A stretch of 13,994 nt of DNA from Thermoprotei archaeon (GTDB taxonomy: Archaea > Thermoproteota > Thermoprotei > Thermofilales > Thermofilaceae): the NCBI GenBank assembly GCA_003649495.1, contig QMRZ01000030.1, positions 1 to 13,994 of the forward strand, given 5' to 3'. Below the pieces are notes generated by a model. The model had not been told where the DNA came from. It worked only from the letters and a program-made list of their open reading frames with translations, and did not search any database. The stretch's first letter is position 1; each line of letters opens with the position of its first letter. The position numbers and the translations under genes were made by a program. This document shows, piece by piece, positions 6,921 through 13,994 of the stretch.

Positions 6921-8489
6921 CTAACTGTTAGCCAGCTGTAGGGTCCTCATGGCAGTGTTGACCCTATTCTCGAGAATTTCCAGGAGCTTAGCCCTTAGAG
7001 CCTCGCCCCTAAGCTCCTTAAGCCCCTCCACGGCTACAGCTGCATCGTAGTCCTCTAAAACCTCGCGTAGCCATTTGGCGAAGTCGCCTCGAGATACGTG
7101 GTACTCTAAGCTGGCAACCGGAGCTTTCCTAATAGCACTAATAAACTCGAGCCCACTCCTAGCCTCTAAGGGGAGTGGCACCCCCTCCCCTGTACGAAAC
7201 GTAAAAGCCTCATCTTTAGACAGTTTCCTCAGCCATAGGAGGGCCAGCCTCCCAGCCCCCCTGTAACGCTCGTAGACTCTGAGCTCGAGATCCGTCACCA
7301 CTATACATGTAGTTATGAAGGCCTCCGCAGCGCTCCTGAAGGGGCTAAAGTACGTGTGTACCATGCCAGGCCCCCCTCCCTTGGTAGTCATGTAATAGTA
7401 GTGGTCACTTATCGTCATGAGCCTCCACAGTCTGGTAAGTAACGGATCACGTAACCCCTTAACTAGCGGCTCCAGCTGTATGACCTCGTTAAACACGATT
7501 TTTTGCATATCGTTCTGGAGCCAAGCTGAAAGATCCCTCTCAGGGTCAGCCCACGATACCGTTTGGCTGGGGGGCACGTCCAGCTCGTCCACTGGCTGAT
7601 GCCTCTCTATGGCTTCACTGGGAGTTGCGAAGCGTAAGTTTTCCCACTTTAAGGCCTCCGAAGGTAGATGCTTGAAGAACTCAAAAATCCCGGTTTCTTC
7701 TGGATAGTGCTCCCCGATTGTCTCGTAGTCAATGCAGATGCACACTACCTGCCCCGGAGAGGCGGCGAGCCAGGAGGCGTACTTATCAGCTGTCAGAGGA
7801 TACTCCTTCCACCATCTAGACGAGAACCTAAATGCTACATCATCGCTGAGCCTGTAATTCCTTAGTAGTACTTTTAGGTTAAGTCCCTTAGCTCTGTACA
7901 CGTAGTTGGGCGACCTCCAGCCTAGGACTCTTTCAGCTCCTTCTGTGAATACCGCTTTAAACCCCATATCCTGGATTAACACGGCCACGTGATTATCGTA
8001 TATGAACTCTGTGTTCTCAAAAATTGTAGGCTTGTAGCCCAGCAAGGTCTTAAGTAATTGTTTGTGCTCCGACACTTGGCTCCTAAATTCCTCTTCGCTT
8101 ATTAGGCAGGCTAGTGAATGGTAGTAGGTTTGACCTACTACTTCAGCCCTAGGGTGTTTAGCCACCTGCCTAAAGAGCTCTAAGGCGTCGGGAGCCCACC
8201 TCTCGACCTGCTCCAGTAAGATTCCTGAGAAGCTGTACGATACTCTGAAGTTCGCGTACTCATCCAATAACTCTAGGAATAGGGAGGTGGCTGGAATGTA
8301 GCATCTCTCAGCGACTCGCCGAATAACTCTCCTATTCAGGTCCTGGTCTAAGTAGAGGGTCTCTAAATCTCTAATCCGGACACGGCCTCTAGCTGCTGAG
8401 TGCTTGATTAGCTTAGCCTTGAAGCGTCTATCAAGCCTATATGGTTGATGGACCTCAAAGAAAAGTATGCAGTCCGGCAATCTCTCCAC
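6921..8489 (-). CDS. GH57 alpha-amylase-type glycoside hydrolase
   Basis: Cytoplasmic (no signal peptide) GH57 enzyme of the group that includes the Methanocaldococcus-type alpha-amylase; expected to hydrolyse or disproportionate alpha-1,4-glucans. All five GH57 regions are seen: HQPY (14-17), GQTYYHSL (119-126), FENTEFIYDN (157-166) with Glu161 as nucleophile, CIDYETIGEH (252-261) with Asp254 as acid/base, and SDHYYYMTTKGG (361-372). The last ~120 residues (about 400-522), including LEFISAIRKAPVASLEYHVSRG, form a helical C-terminal domain that resembles DUF5752, recalled from memory and unverified. The start is GTG at 8489. A good TATA box lies about 30 nt upstream, giving a leader of only a few nucleotides. 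It converges on the small winged-helix gene and is the intact paralogue of the 5569-6654 protein, which is in inverted orientation across that gene. Confidence 0.87.
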   Translation of the reverse strand: MERLPDCILFFEVHQPYRLDRRFKAKLIKHSAARGRVRIRDLETLYLDQDLNRRVIRRVAERCYIPATSLFLELLDEYANFRVSYSFSGILLEQVERWAPDALELFRQVAKHPRAEVVGQTYYHSLACLISEEEFRSQVSEHKQLLKTLLGYKPTIFENTEFIYDNHVAVLIQDMGFKAVFTEGAERVLGWRSPNYVYRAKGLNLKVLLRNYRLSDDVAFRFSSRWWKEYPLTADKYASWLAASPGQVVCICIDYETIGEHYPEETGIFEFFKHLPSEALKWENLRFATPSEAIERHQPVDELDVPPSQTVSWADPERDLSAWLQNDMQKIVFNEVIQLEPLVKGLRDPLLTRLWRLMTISDHYYYMTTKGGGPGMVHTYFSPFRSAAEAFITTCIVVTDLELRVYERYRGAGRLALLWLRKLSKDEAFTFRTGEGVPLPLEARSGLEFISAIRKAPVASLEYHVSRGDFAKWLREVLEDYDAAVAVEGLKELRGEALRAKLLEILENRVNTAMRTLQLANS

Positions 8490-8515
8490 CGCCGAGTGCG
8501 AGAATGTCTAATGGA

Positions 8516-8525
8516 GTATATAAAG
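8516..8525 (-). promoter_or_regulatory. TATA box for the GH57 amylase gene
   Basis: On the minus strand CTTTATATAC, preceded by GCGC-type bases where a BRE would sit, is centred about 31 nt before the GTG at 8489. This predicts a transcript start near 8494 and a near-leaderless message. It is the clearest TATA box in the window. Confidence 0.6.
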
Positions 8526-8527
8526 GC

Positions 8528-8567
8528 GCAGCATCCCGTCCAGCGACTCCTGTATCAAGGATGCTGC
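8528..8567. repeat. 9-bp inverted repeat upstream of the GH57 TATA box
   Basis: GCAGCATCC (8528-8536) and GGATGCTGC (8559-8567) are exact reverse complements separated by 22 nt. On the minus strand the pair lies between the cofE-like stop (8583) and the GH57 TATA box. It could be an operator for the amylase promoter or a structure at the 3' end of the upstream message. Confidence 0.45.
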
Positions 8568-8582
8568 CATCACAGTGGCAAT

Positions 8583-9476
8583 TCACAGTATGTGTAAAAT
8601 TTTGAGGAGGATGTTTAAGAGGAGGATCCTAACAAGCACCGGTACCGTCCCTCTTCGCCCAGCTATTAGCACATCCTTCACGCCGTTCTCGCTCTTCCTG
8701 TACTTTAGGCCCTTAATGATAACAACTGGCACTCCCTCACTTGCCTGTTTCATCAGCAGAGCAGCAGCGGCACATAACTCGTCCACCACGATGTCCAGCC
8801 CCCCGAACTTGGGCCTGCCGTACATGTCCCTCTCACCGAACTCTCTAGCCAGCGGGTCTATGCCAGACGAGCCCACGGCCACGTCAATAGAGCCCACCTT
8901 TCCGTTGGAGAGGAAGACCTCGGTGTCCGCGACTACCACTGCTACATCCCTTCCCGTTATCCTCTTAATGTCCTCCCTCAGCTCCTTAGCCAACGCGTCG
9001 AAGTCGTGATTACTAGTTATGGCGTAGCCTGGGGGGACGTTGGAGTAGTCAACGCCCGCATCAGAGGCTATTATACCATTCCGCATCCTCACGATCATCA
9101 TTGCTTTTACACTCTCAAGCGCCTTCCTAGCAGCTTCTAAATCCTTACTTATCTCGCTTAAGCGATCCCTTAGGAAGCCTGTGGGGATTACTGCGTATAC
9201 CTTCTCGCTGTTTTGAAGCACTATTTCCGCCTCCACGTGATCCTTCCCCGTAAACTTATGGATTAGTCTAGCTCGCACGCCAGGCCTAATGTCTTTCAAA
9301 TTCACCAGTAAGCCCTTAGACTTCAGAAGGACTTTAGAGGTCACGACCACTACGTCTCCATCCTCGAGCTCTAGGCCATCCTCCCTCGCAGCCTCAATTA
9401 TGATCTTAGCCAGGTTAACTGGGCCCTCAATCCTGGGCAGTTCCAGCCCGTAGAGTGCCAGCTTCTTCACGTACAT
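8583..9476 (-). CDS. cofE: CofE-like protein (coenzyme F420-0:L-glutamate ligase family)
   Basis: The family adds gamma-linked glutamate to coenzyme F420-0 using GTP. Recognised by ELEDGDVVVVTSKVLLKSKG (36-55; family pattern GDI-VVTSK-VSK-EG), IIASDAGVDYSNV (135-147; pattern NAGID-SN), DVAVVVADTEVF (177-188), VAVGSSGIDPLAREFGERDMYGRP (199-222) and DELCAAAALLM (232-242). It is divergent: the usual DT-x-GR-x-WR stretch after the aspartate pair reads DTEVFLSNG, without the arginines, so substrate or activity may differ. The C-terminus ends in a hydrophobic run (RILLLNILLKILHIL, 283-297) of unclear purpose. ATG start at 9476. No other F420 gene is in the window, and CofE-like proteins are known in crenarchaea lacking obvious F420 pathways. 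It is 93 nt upstream of the GH57 gene on the same strand, but that gene has its own promoter. Confidence 0.75.
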   Translation of the reverse strand: MYVKKLALYGLELPRIEGPVNLAKIIIEAAREDGLELEDGDVVVVTSKVLLKSKGLLVNLKDIRPGVRARLIHKFTGKDHVEAEIVLQNSEKVYAVIPTGFLRDRLSEISKDLEAARKALESVKAMMIVRMRNGIIASDAGVDYSNVPPGYAITSNHDFDALAKELREDIKRITGRDVAVVVADTEVFLSNGKVGSIDVAVGSSGIDPLAREFGERDMYGRPKFGGLDIVVDELCAAAALLMKQASEGVPVVIIKGLKYRKSENGVKDVLIAGRRGTVPVLVRILLLNILLKILHIL

Positions 9477-9781
9477 GAGGTACCCGCCTTAGCTATTAAC
9501 GCTCCAGCAGGAGTCAGCTAGAAACCGCGCAGCTATGGCTCGAGCTATGCCGCTCCGAGGTTGATAGCCTTTACTGGTTAACGATTGTTGCGTCACAGAT
9601 CTACCCAGCACGAGGATAGGAAGACTAGACTTACACGAGCATGCTAGAGAGCTTAACATGACTTACAAGTGGCTCTTCCCAGGCAGTTACACACTAAAAA
9701 TGACATTCTCGTATATGGCATGTCGAACACGCTAAATTTTTACGTTATCATTTCTATTTAGAAACTTGAGTGAGGGTGTAG
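9477..9781. other. Intergenic stretch of about 305 bases
   Basis: It separates the minus-strand cofE-like gene from the plus-strand pseudogene, so it should hold promoters in both directions. I see no RNA gene. It contains three related copies of AGCTAT followed by a short spacer and GCTC (9491, 9531 and 9543), and a TATA-like stretch near 9733-9741. An open 25-codon frame at 9658-9735 has no family resemblance and I do not call it a gene. Confidence 0.5.
9733..9741 (+). promoter_or_regulatory. TATA-like box of the CARDB pseudogene
   Basis: TAAATTTTT lies about 45 nt before the ATG at 9782; a start of transcription near 9763 would leave a short leader containing the G-rich GAGGGTG just before the ATG. 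Another AT-rich stretch (CTATTTAGA, 9754-9762) is an alternative. Confidence 0.3.
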
Positions 9782-11081
9782 ATGAGGCGGCTGTCAGCTG
9801 TCTCTCTACTCCTCACAGCCCTGCTCGCTGTAGCTCTTCTGCACAGCGCTTGTTAGCAAGTGGGCAAACTGTTGAGAGGCGCGATGTAAGGGGAATCGTC
9901 ACTAGAATTAAGGGCATGGCCTTCCACCTATACCTACCCGAGCGGCGCTGCTTCGTAATCATAGTGCCCTCCGAGGGAGTCAAGTATAGTGTATCGCCTG
10001 GCGACTACGTCAGAGTTGTGGGGTACACTCCCTACGTGTACCTCGTCAAGATAGATCCCATCACTGGCCTCGTGTTCACTGTAGGCTGGTTCATTTGGGC
10101 TGAGAAGGTCACGGTGCTGGGGAAGGCCGTTGACTTGTGGGTCGATAAGGGCTGTGGCTCGGTATACAGCGTGGGTGAGAGAATACAGGTGTTCTTTAAG
10201 CTGAGCTTTGTCGAGGCGAGGGTCAGGCTGATCGTCGATAAGCCCAATGGCAGAGTTCTAATCCTGGACAGGGTATTGGGACCTGGCACGTATAGGCTGG
10301 GGGGCGTCGTGGGGGAGCCCCCGGGCAGGCGGTTGCTGACTTTAGAGGTTCGCCTGCCGCTTAGCGAGGAATGCATGCCGCCGGAGTACTACGAGTATGA
10401 GCCATTGCTGTGTGCATGTGTGTTTGATGCCGTGTGGGGCGCGGGCCTCATAATTAAGGATCATTGATGTAGCAAGCGAGCTTGAGGAATGTAGTGAGGC
10501 TCTACTATACGTGACGATAATCAACGAGGGTAAAGGTCCCGCCCCTGCCTCGACGCTTGCCGTATTACTAGGTAACACGGTGTTAAAGGAGGTGGAGGTG
10601 CCGCCCATAGAGCCTGGAGGATCTAGAGTAGTTGAGCTGAAGTTTACGATCCCTTGCTGCAGCCATCCAATGATCTGAGGATAGTGGCCGATTACTACGA
10701 CACGGTTAGGGAACAGGATGAAGGTAATAATGAGTATGTATTGAGGGGCGTCATTAGAGCCAGGAGCCCTGAGTTCTCCATATCTATTTCCCGAACTATA
10801 GTGATTGTCGGTGTAAAGACCAGGTTAAGGCTCACGGTAACCAATGGGGGGAGGGGCAAGGCTACGGGCGCTCGCCTGGAGATCGATCCACCGCCTGGCC
10901 AGCTTGGAGGCAAAGAGGATGTGGGCGAGGATCCTGATTAGGCTGGCTAGGACTATATGCTGCTGTCCTCCTGAAAGCTCTACAGCTACACGTGATAGAG
11001 GCTCTAGGGCTCGTAACTGCTGCTCTGCTACTACTGGAAGCTGTATGGCATAAGCTCAAGGGGGGAAGGGATACTGTCTAA
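9782..11081 (+). pseudogene. Frameshifted gene for a secreted, membrane-anchored CARDB-domain protein
   Basis: One gene appears spread over successive frames. (1) ATG 9782 encodes MRRLSAVSLLLTALLAVALL, a good signal peptide, then a stop at 9854. (2) The next frame from about 9857 to 10460 encodes a beta-rich region (GIVTRIKG...PGDYVRVVGYTP, OB-like) and a macroglobulin-like stretch (VYSVGERIQVFFKL). (3) From about 10463 to 10653 a shifted frame gives VTIINEGKGPAPASTLAVLL and EVEVPPIEPGGSRVVELKF, the first half of a CARDB domain. (4) The previous frame, from 10654 to 10938, gives its second half (RIVADYYDTVREQDEGNNEY) and another beta segment. (5) A third frame from 10941 gives VIEALGLVTAALLLLEAVW, a transmembrane helix, then HKLKGGRDTV and a stop at 11079-11081. 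The order signal peptide, beta domains, CARDB, membrane anchor, basic tail fits one extracellular anchored protein. About four frame changes are needed. Nearby genes are intact, which favours real decay over sequencing error. The original function is unknown; CARDB domains are adhesion-type modules. Confidence 0.75.
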
Positions 11082-11153
11082 GCTCATGGGAGGCTGAAGG
11101 GAGGAAGGAGCAGCACAGTAGATCGCTTCGCGGCGGATGCGGGCTAGCAGCTG

Positions 11154-13379
11154 CTAACCCCTCCTCCGTATTTCGATTCTCCCGGCTGAGGGCACCTTGA
11201 GCAAGACCATTCTCTCTCCAACTCTCACGTAGCCGTCAGCTGTACTACTGATCAGCTGCTCCAAACTGCTGTACTCCTTGAGAGGTTTGCCGTCGACGTG
11301 GGGAGCTACGATGGGAGAGTTTAGCACTGCGAGGATTAGCGTCTTAAGGAGGGGGTCACCCTCGAGCGCTAGCTCAAGCCTGTTAGCATCCGCCGTCGAG
11401 ATATTAGCCTTGGCGTAGCCCGAGATGAATATGGGCAGTGCGGGCCACTCCTCGCGCTCGACTATGTGGATCAGCTTAGCAGACCACTCGTCAAGCTGGA
11501 GATCTAGTCTCTCCTCCACCTCCTCGACATCCCTGGTCTCGAGGTCGCAGGCTAGGGCCGGGTACTTCACCCCTATCTCATTGAGGTCTATTGAGAACTT
11601 CTTAGCCTCACCTCTGAGGTTTAAGAGACCTAGAGCCTTGATCGGCTTCCAGCCGCCAATACTCATCTCAGCTACTAGCACGCTGGGCGGCGTTTCCATG
11701 AAAGTCGAGGTTAGGGGCCTAGCTGGAGCATCGTAGACTGGGTAGAGCGCTAGGAGGTCTAACCTAGCTCTCTCGGCGGGATCGCCGTAGTACACTACTG
11801 ACCTCCTGGAGCTCACTAGGCTCCACACTACGTGGATCAGCCAGCTCTGCTGACCAGTTATAAGGGCGTCGGGATCCGGCGGCATTAGCTTTGAGGACCA
11901 GAAGCACTCCTTGAAGAATACGTCGGCGAACCTAGCTATGTCCTGGGGCTTCTCCGTCGACCTGTAAGTCACGTCGGCTGAGACCCTCACCGACACCGCA
12001 TTCCTGAACTTAGCTACACTAGGGACGTCGGGGCATGCCTTCAGCATGATTCCCAGTCCATGCTTTGCTGCAAGATCATCGATGTAGTCCATGAACTCGT
12101 TGTACAGCTTCATCGTTGTCAGCGTTTCACCCTCGAGGAACTCGAGGGATGGAGTGATGTATGAGAAGGTGCCTATGTCGAAGGTGAGCGCGTCCACGCC
12201 CCATGACTTGTAAGTCTCGAAGAGTTTCTCCAGGTACTCACGTGCATCCTCGCTCATCACGTTCATGTAGGCCCTGCCCAGCCTATCCACGTACACTTCA
12301 CCGCCAGCCTTGATGAACATGTCTGGCCTCTCCTCGATCAGATGAGAGGTCTTGTCAAACACCGTGAATGATACCCACAGCACCGCCTTGAGCCCCATCT
12401 CGTGAAGCCTCTTCACCGTACTGGCGACCCCCCTCGGAAAAGTCCTCGAGTTTGCGATCCAGTCATAGGCTGAGGGGTAAGCGGTGTCCCTCCTCTGCCA
12501 GCCATCATCTATTACCACGTACCCATAGCCGTATTGCCTCAGCTTAGATGCAACGAATTCCGCCTCCCTCTCGATGATGTCCTGACTTATCTTGGTGTAA
12601 TAGTACCCGAAACTTATCCACCCCCTACACCTAAGTGGGAAGTCATCGACGCGGAGCGGTCGCTTAGCTTTATTGAATTCTAACACCAGATCAGCGTAGC
12701 GCTCCAGGAGCTCTACTGGGCTCTTGCCAAGGAGGAACACCACCTTATCCAGCTCTACCGAGCCTCCAGGGTCTAAGACCACTCTGTCATGGTCAAGGAG
12801 CGTGTCCAGCGATACCCTGGGGTATCCGCCCTCAACGCTAGTCTTGAGCCTGGCCTTGCCGAACTCTGAGGTGAGGGAGGCGATTACCGCACATGTCTTG
12901 TCTTCCCGGCTGCAGAATACGATGGGAGTGTAGAGGATCTGTGAGTACTTCTTGGAGAAGTGCAGGGGGAATGCCCAGAACTCCTTGTGACATATGTCTA
13001 TGTTCCAGAGGGGGAGGAGGTCGCCATATAGAGTAACTAGGGGAGATGCCTCCCGCACCACCACTCTCCTCCTAGCCTCATGTACGCTCAGCCAGGACAC
13101 TAAAGCATCGCCAGAGCGGCTGAGCATCATGTGATGTTCAACTCGGCAGAGGGGGTGCTCCATCTCCACCTTTGTAGTATACCACTCATCCTCCTCTGTC
13201 ACCTCATGCCCGTGGTACCTCAGGAGCGGGAATGCTCTCTCCCCATTTATCAAGAGGTTCACATGGCCGTTCTTCACCAGAGGAACCCGTCCATAGCTTA
13301 TGTGAAACATGAGCTTTCTGAGGTCGTAGGTCAGGTCCAGAGAGCCTGCTGATACCCTCAATTCGCTCGACGTGCTCAT
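11154..13379 (-). CDS. GH36-type alpha-galactosidase
   Basis: Predicted to hydrolyse terminal alpha-galactosides (melibiose/raffinose type); it resembles the Sulfolobus alpha-galactosidase and plant raffinose-synthase branch of GH36. Numbered from the ATG at 13379 (741 residues): a beta-sandwich N-terminal domain (about 1-235), then a TIM barrel with RGWISFGYYY (252-261), YVVIDDGWQ (287-295), LKAVLWVSF (330-338), VDALTFDIG (395-403) with Asp401 as the expected nucleophile, and VRVSADV (464-470) with Asp469 as the expected acid/base. DPDALITGQQ (502-511) and a C-terminal beta domain follow. No signal peptide, so intracellular. An upstream GTG (13403) would add eight residues, but a TATA-like box centred near 13407 places transcription start at the ATG itself, so I prefer the shorter, leaderless form. 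It converges on the CARDB pseudogene. GH31 is excluded by the lack of its WxDMNE motif. Confidence 0.82.
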   Translation of the reverse strand: MSTSSELRVSAGSLDLTYDLRKLMFHISYGRVPLVKNGHVNLLINGERAFPLLRYHGHEVTEEDEWYTTKVEMEHPLCRVEHHMMLSRSGDALVSWLSVHEARRRVVVREASPLVTLYGDLLPLWNIDICHKEFWAFPLHFSKKYSQILYTPIVFCSREDKTCAVIASLTSEFGKARLKTSVEGGYPRVSLDTLLDHDRVVLDPGGSVELDKVVFLLGKSPVELLERYADLVLEFNKAKRPLRVDDFPLRCRGWISFGYYYTKISQDIIEREAEFVASKLRQYGYGYVVIDDGWQRRDTAYPSAYDWIANSRTFPRGVASTVKRLHEMGLKAVLWVSFTVFDKTSHLIEERPDMFIKAGGEVYVDRLGRAYMNVMSEDAREYLEKLFETYKSWGVDALTFDIGTFSYITPSLEFLEGETLTTMKLYNEFMDYIDDLAAKHGLGIMLKACPDVPSVAKFRNAVSVRVSADVTYRSTEKPQDIARFADVFFKECFWSSKLMPPDPDALITGQQSWLIHVVWSLVSSRRSVVYYGDPAERARLDLLALYPVYDAPARPLTSTFMETPPSVLVAEMSIGGWKPIKALGLLNLRGEAKKFSIDLNEIGVKYPALACDLETRDVEEVEERLDLQLDEWSAKLIHIVEREEWPALPIFISGYAKANISTADANRLELALEGDPLLKTLILAVLNSPIVAPHVDGKPLKEYSSLEQLISSTADGYVRVGERMVLLKVPSAGRIEIRRRG

Positions 13380-13402
13380 CGCGATACACCTGGCGCTGAC
13401 CA

Positions 13403-13411
13403 CAAATATCT
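13403..13411 (-). promoter_or_regulatory. TATA-like box of the alpha-galactosidase gene
   Basis: The minus strand reads AGATATTTG, centred about 27 nt before the ATG at 13379, as expected for a leaderless archaeal transcript. It overlaps the alternative GTG start codon, which argues against that start. Confidence 0.5.
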
Positions 13412-13430
13412 GTAACCCAGCTTGATGAGC

Positions 13431-13467
13431 GCTGAGGCGGCGGAAGAGTAATAAGCGCCGCCTCAGC
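13431..13467. repeat. Perfect 12-bp inverted repeat upstream of the alpha-galactosidase promoter
   Basis: GCTGAGGCGGCG (13431-13442) and CGCCGCCTCAGC (13456-13467) are exact reverse complements around a 13-nt loop. On the minus strand it lies about 20 nt upstream of the TATA-like box and roughly 100 nt past the stop of the URO-D-like gene. Candidate operator for a sugar-responsive regulator, or a 3'-end hairpin of the upstream message. Confidence 0.6.
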
Positions 13468-13563
13468 TAAGCCCTGGTGATGTGTAAACAGTCGGCTGAT
13501 CTGTGAGGAGCCCGAAGTAAGCTGATAAGAATCGTACAGCCTCCTCGCCGGGGATGGGTCCTC

Positions 13564-13994
13564 CTATTGAGCGGCCTCCTCTAAGGCTTTGGCATCATCC
13601 TCAGAAGCTGCCCATGTCTGGATGAGTATGCGGCCTCTGCGGAACTCCTGCAGGAAGCCTGAGACACGGGTGGGGGGCATAGCTACTACGAGCGCCTTGC
13701 CTGCGCTTAGGATCCGGCGGTATAGCCCATACCACTTAGGCGAGCCGCAATCGTGGCCGCGCAGTTCCTCCCTGGCTCCCGGGACCCACTGTACCCCCGT
13801 CAGCTCGTCAATCTCTAGGAGGTATTTCAGATGAGGTATTTGGCCAGGCCCGTCTAAGTGATAGATCGAGTACTCTAGCCTGTTGCATTGCTCCCTTATG
13901 TGTGAAGCTACGAATTTAGCGAAGATGCTCGGCGACATCATGAACGCTATATCGCACTGGAAGGGGTACCACCTCTCTCTACACCAGATCCCCA
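13564..13994 (-). CDS. URO-D/corrinoid-methyltransferase-like protein, C-terminal part (cut by window edge)
   Basis: The frame stays open to the right edge of the window, so about 142 C-terminal residues are visible and the start lies outside. Motifs: CDIAFMMSPSIFAKFV near the visible N-terminal end, YSIYHLDGPGQIPHLKYLLEI, ELTGVQWVPGA, then YRRILSAGKALVVAMP. The YHLDGPG-x-I-x-H and GIQWVPGAG-type patterns occur in uroporphyrinogen-decarboxylase-fold proteins of the uncharacterised branch often found near sugar-degradation genes; this is recalled from memory. In the URO-D superfamily such proteins act on tetrapyrroles or transfer methyl groups, but no specific reaction can be assigned here. 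An ATG at 13941 is internal. It is upstream of the alpha-galactosidase gene on the same strand, with 184 nt and an inverted repeat between them. Confidence 0.5.
   Translation of the reverse strand, partial: GIWCRERWYPFQCDIAFMMSPSIFAKFVASHIREQCNRLEYSIYHLDGPGQIPHLKYLLEIDELTGVQWVPGAREELRGHDCGSPKWYGLYRRILSAGKALVVAMPPTRVSGFLQEFRRGRILIQTWAASEDDAKALEEAAQ

Noticed and set aside
6919..6933. Small inverted repeat GCTAA/TTAGC at the convergent end of the winged-helix and GH57 genes
   Set aside because: The stem is about five base pairs with no T-tract, too weak to call a terminator.
9658..9735. Open 25-codon frame starting MTYKWLFPGSYTLKMTF in the intergenic region
   Set aside because: No recognisable family, no ribosome-binding site, and the frame opens only a little further upstream without a start. 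Too short to support as a gene.
10844..11059. Overlapping open frames on both strands near the end of the CARDB pseudogene
   Set aside because: Compositional shadows: low-complexity Arg/Ser/Cys-rich translations without family features. The frame encoding the terminal membrane helix explains the region better.
11145..11156. Perfect 12-bp palindrome TAGCAGCTGCTA over the alpha-galactosidase stop codon
   Set aside because: Only six bases per half with no loop, in a region rich in AGCT/GCTA words; chance is a fair explanation.
11154..13379. Possible GH31 alpha-glucosidase assignment for the large minus-strand hydrolase
   Set aside because: The IDDGWQ, LTFDIG and RVSAD motifs match the GH36 pattern, and the GH31 WxDMNE nucleophile motif is absent.
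1..13994. CRISPR arrays, insertion sequences, tRNA or rRNA genes
   Set aside because: I saw no regularly spaced repeats, transposase motifs, cloverleaf-like segments or rRNA signatures on either strand.

Overview
The window looks like a piece of chromosome from a (hyper)thermophilic archaeon of the Thermoproteota (crenarchaeal-type) lineage. The reasons are the gene families present (archaeal GH57 amylases, an archaeal short-type glucan phosphorylase, a Sulfolobus-type GH36 alpha-galactosidase, a divergent CofE-like protein), GTG/TTG starts, heavy use of AGG/ATA codons, very short intergenic gaps, and TATA-like boxes placed about 25 nt from start codons as in leaderless archaeal transcripts. 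I cannot name the genus from sequence alone.

Layout. 48-1700 (+): glucan phosphorylase-like GT35 protein whose PLP-lysine position is Arg. 1697-3463 (-): GT-B glycogen synthase with an extra degenerate N-terminal Rossmann domain. 3536-3760 (-): small winged-helix protein. 3832-5550 (+): large amylopullulanase-like GH57 enzyme, followed at once by 5569-6654 (+), a GH57 homologue that has lost both catalytic residues. 6700-6909 (+): a second small winged-helix protein. 6921-8489 (-): intact GH57 alpha-amylase-type enzyme, the catalytic paralogue of the 5569 gene. 8583-9476 (-): CofE-like ligase. 9477-9781: non-coding. 9782-11081 (+): multiply frameshifted pseudogene of a secreted, membrane-anchored CARDB protein. 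11154-13379 (-): GH36 alpha-galactosidase. 13564-13994 (-): C-terminal part of a URO-D-like protein cut by the window edge.

How it fits together. The first 8.5 kb is an alpha-glucan (glycogen) module: a synthase, a phosphorylase-like protein, two probably active GH57 hydrolases/transferases and one non-catalytic GH57, with two tiny DNA-binding proteins between them. The GH36 enzyme adds alpha-galactoside breakdown. The most unusual aspect is that two proteins of this module (the GT35-like and the small GH57-like) keep the fold and flanking motifs of their families but lack residues those families need for chemistry, and a third (the synthase) carries an extra decayed copy of its own N-terminal domain. 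That suggests structural, regulatory or glycan-sensing roles inside the pathway. Several perfect inverted repeats sit at promoter or gene-end positions and are not explained by coding.
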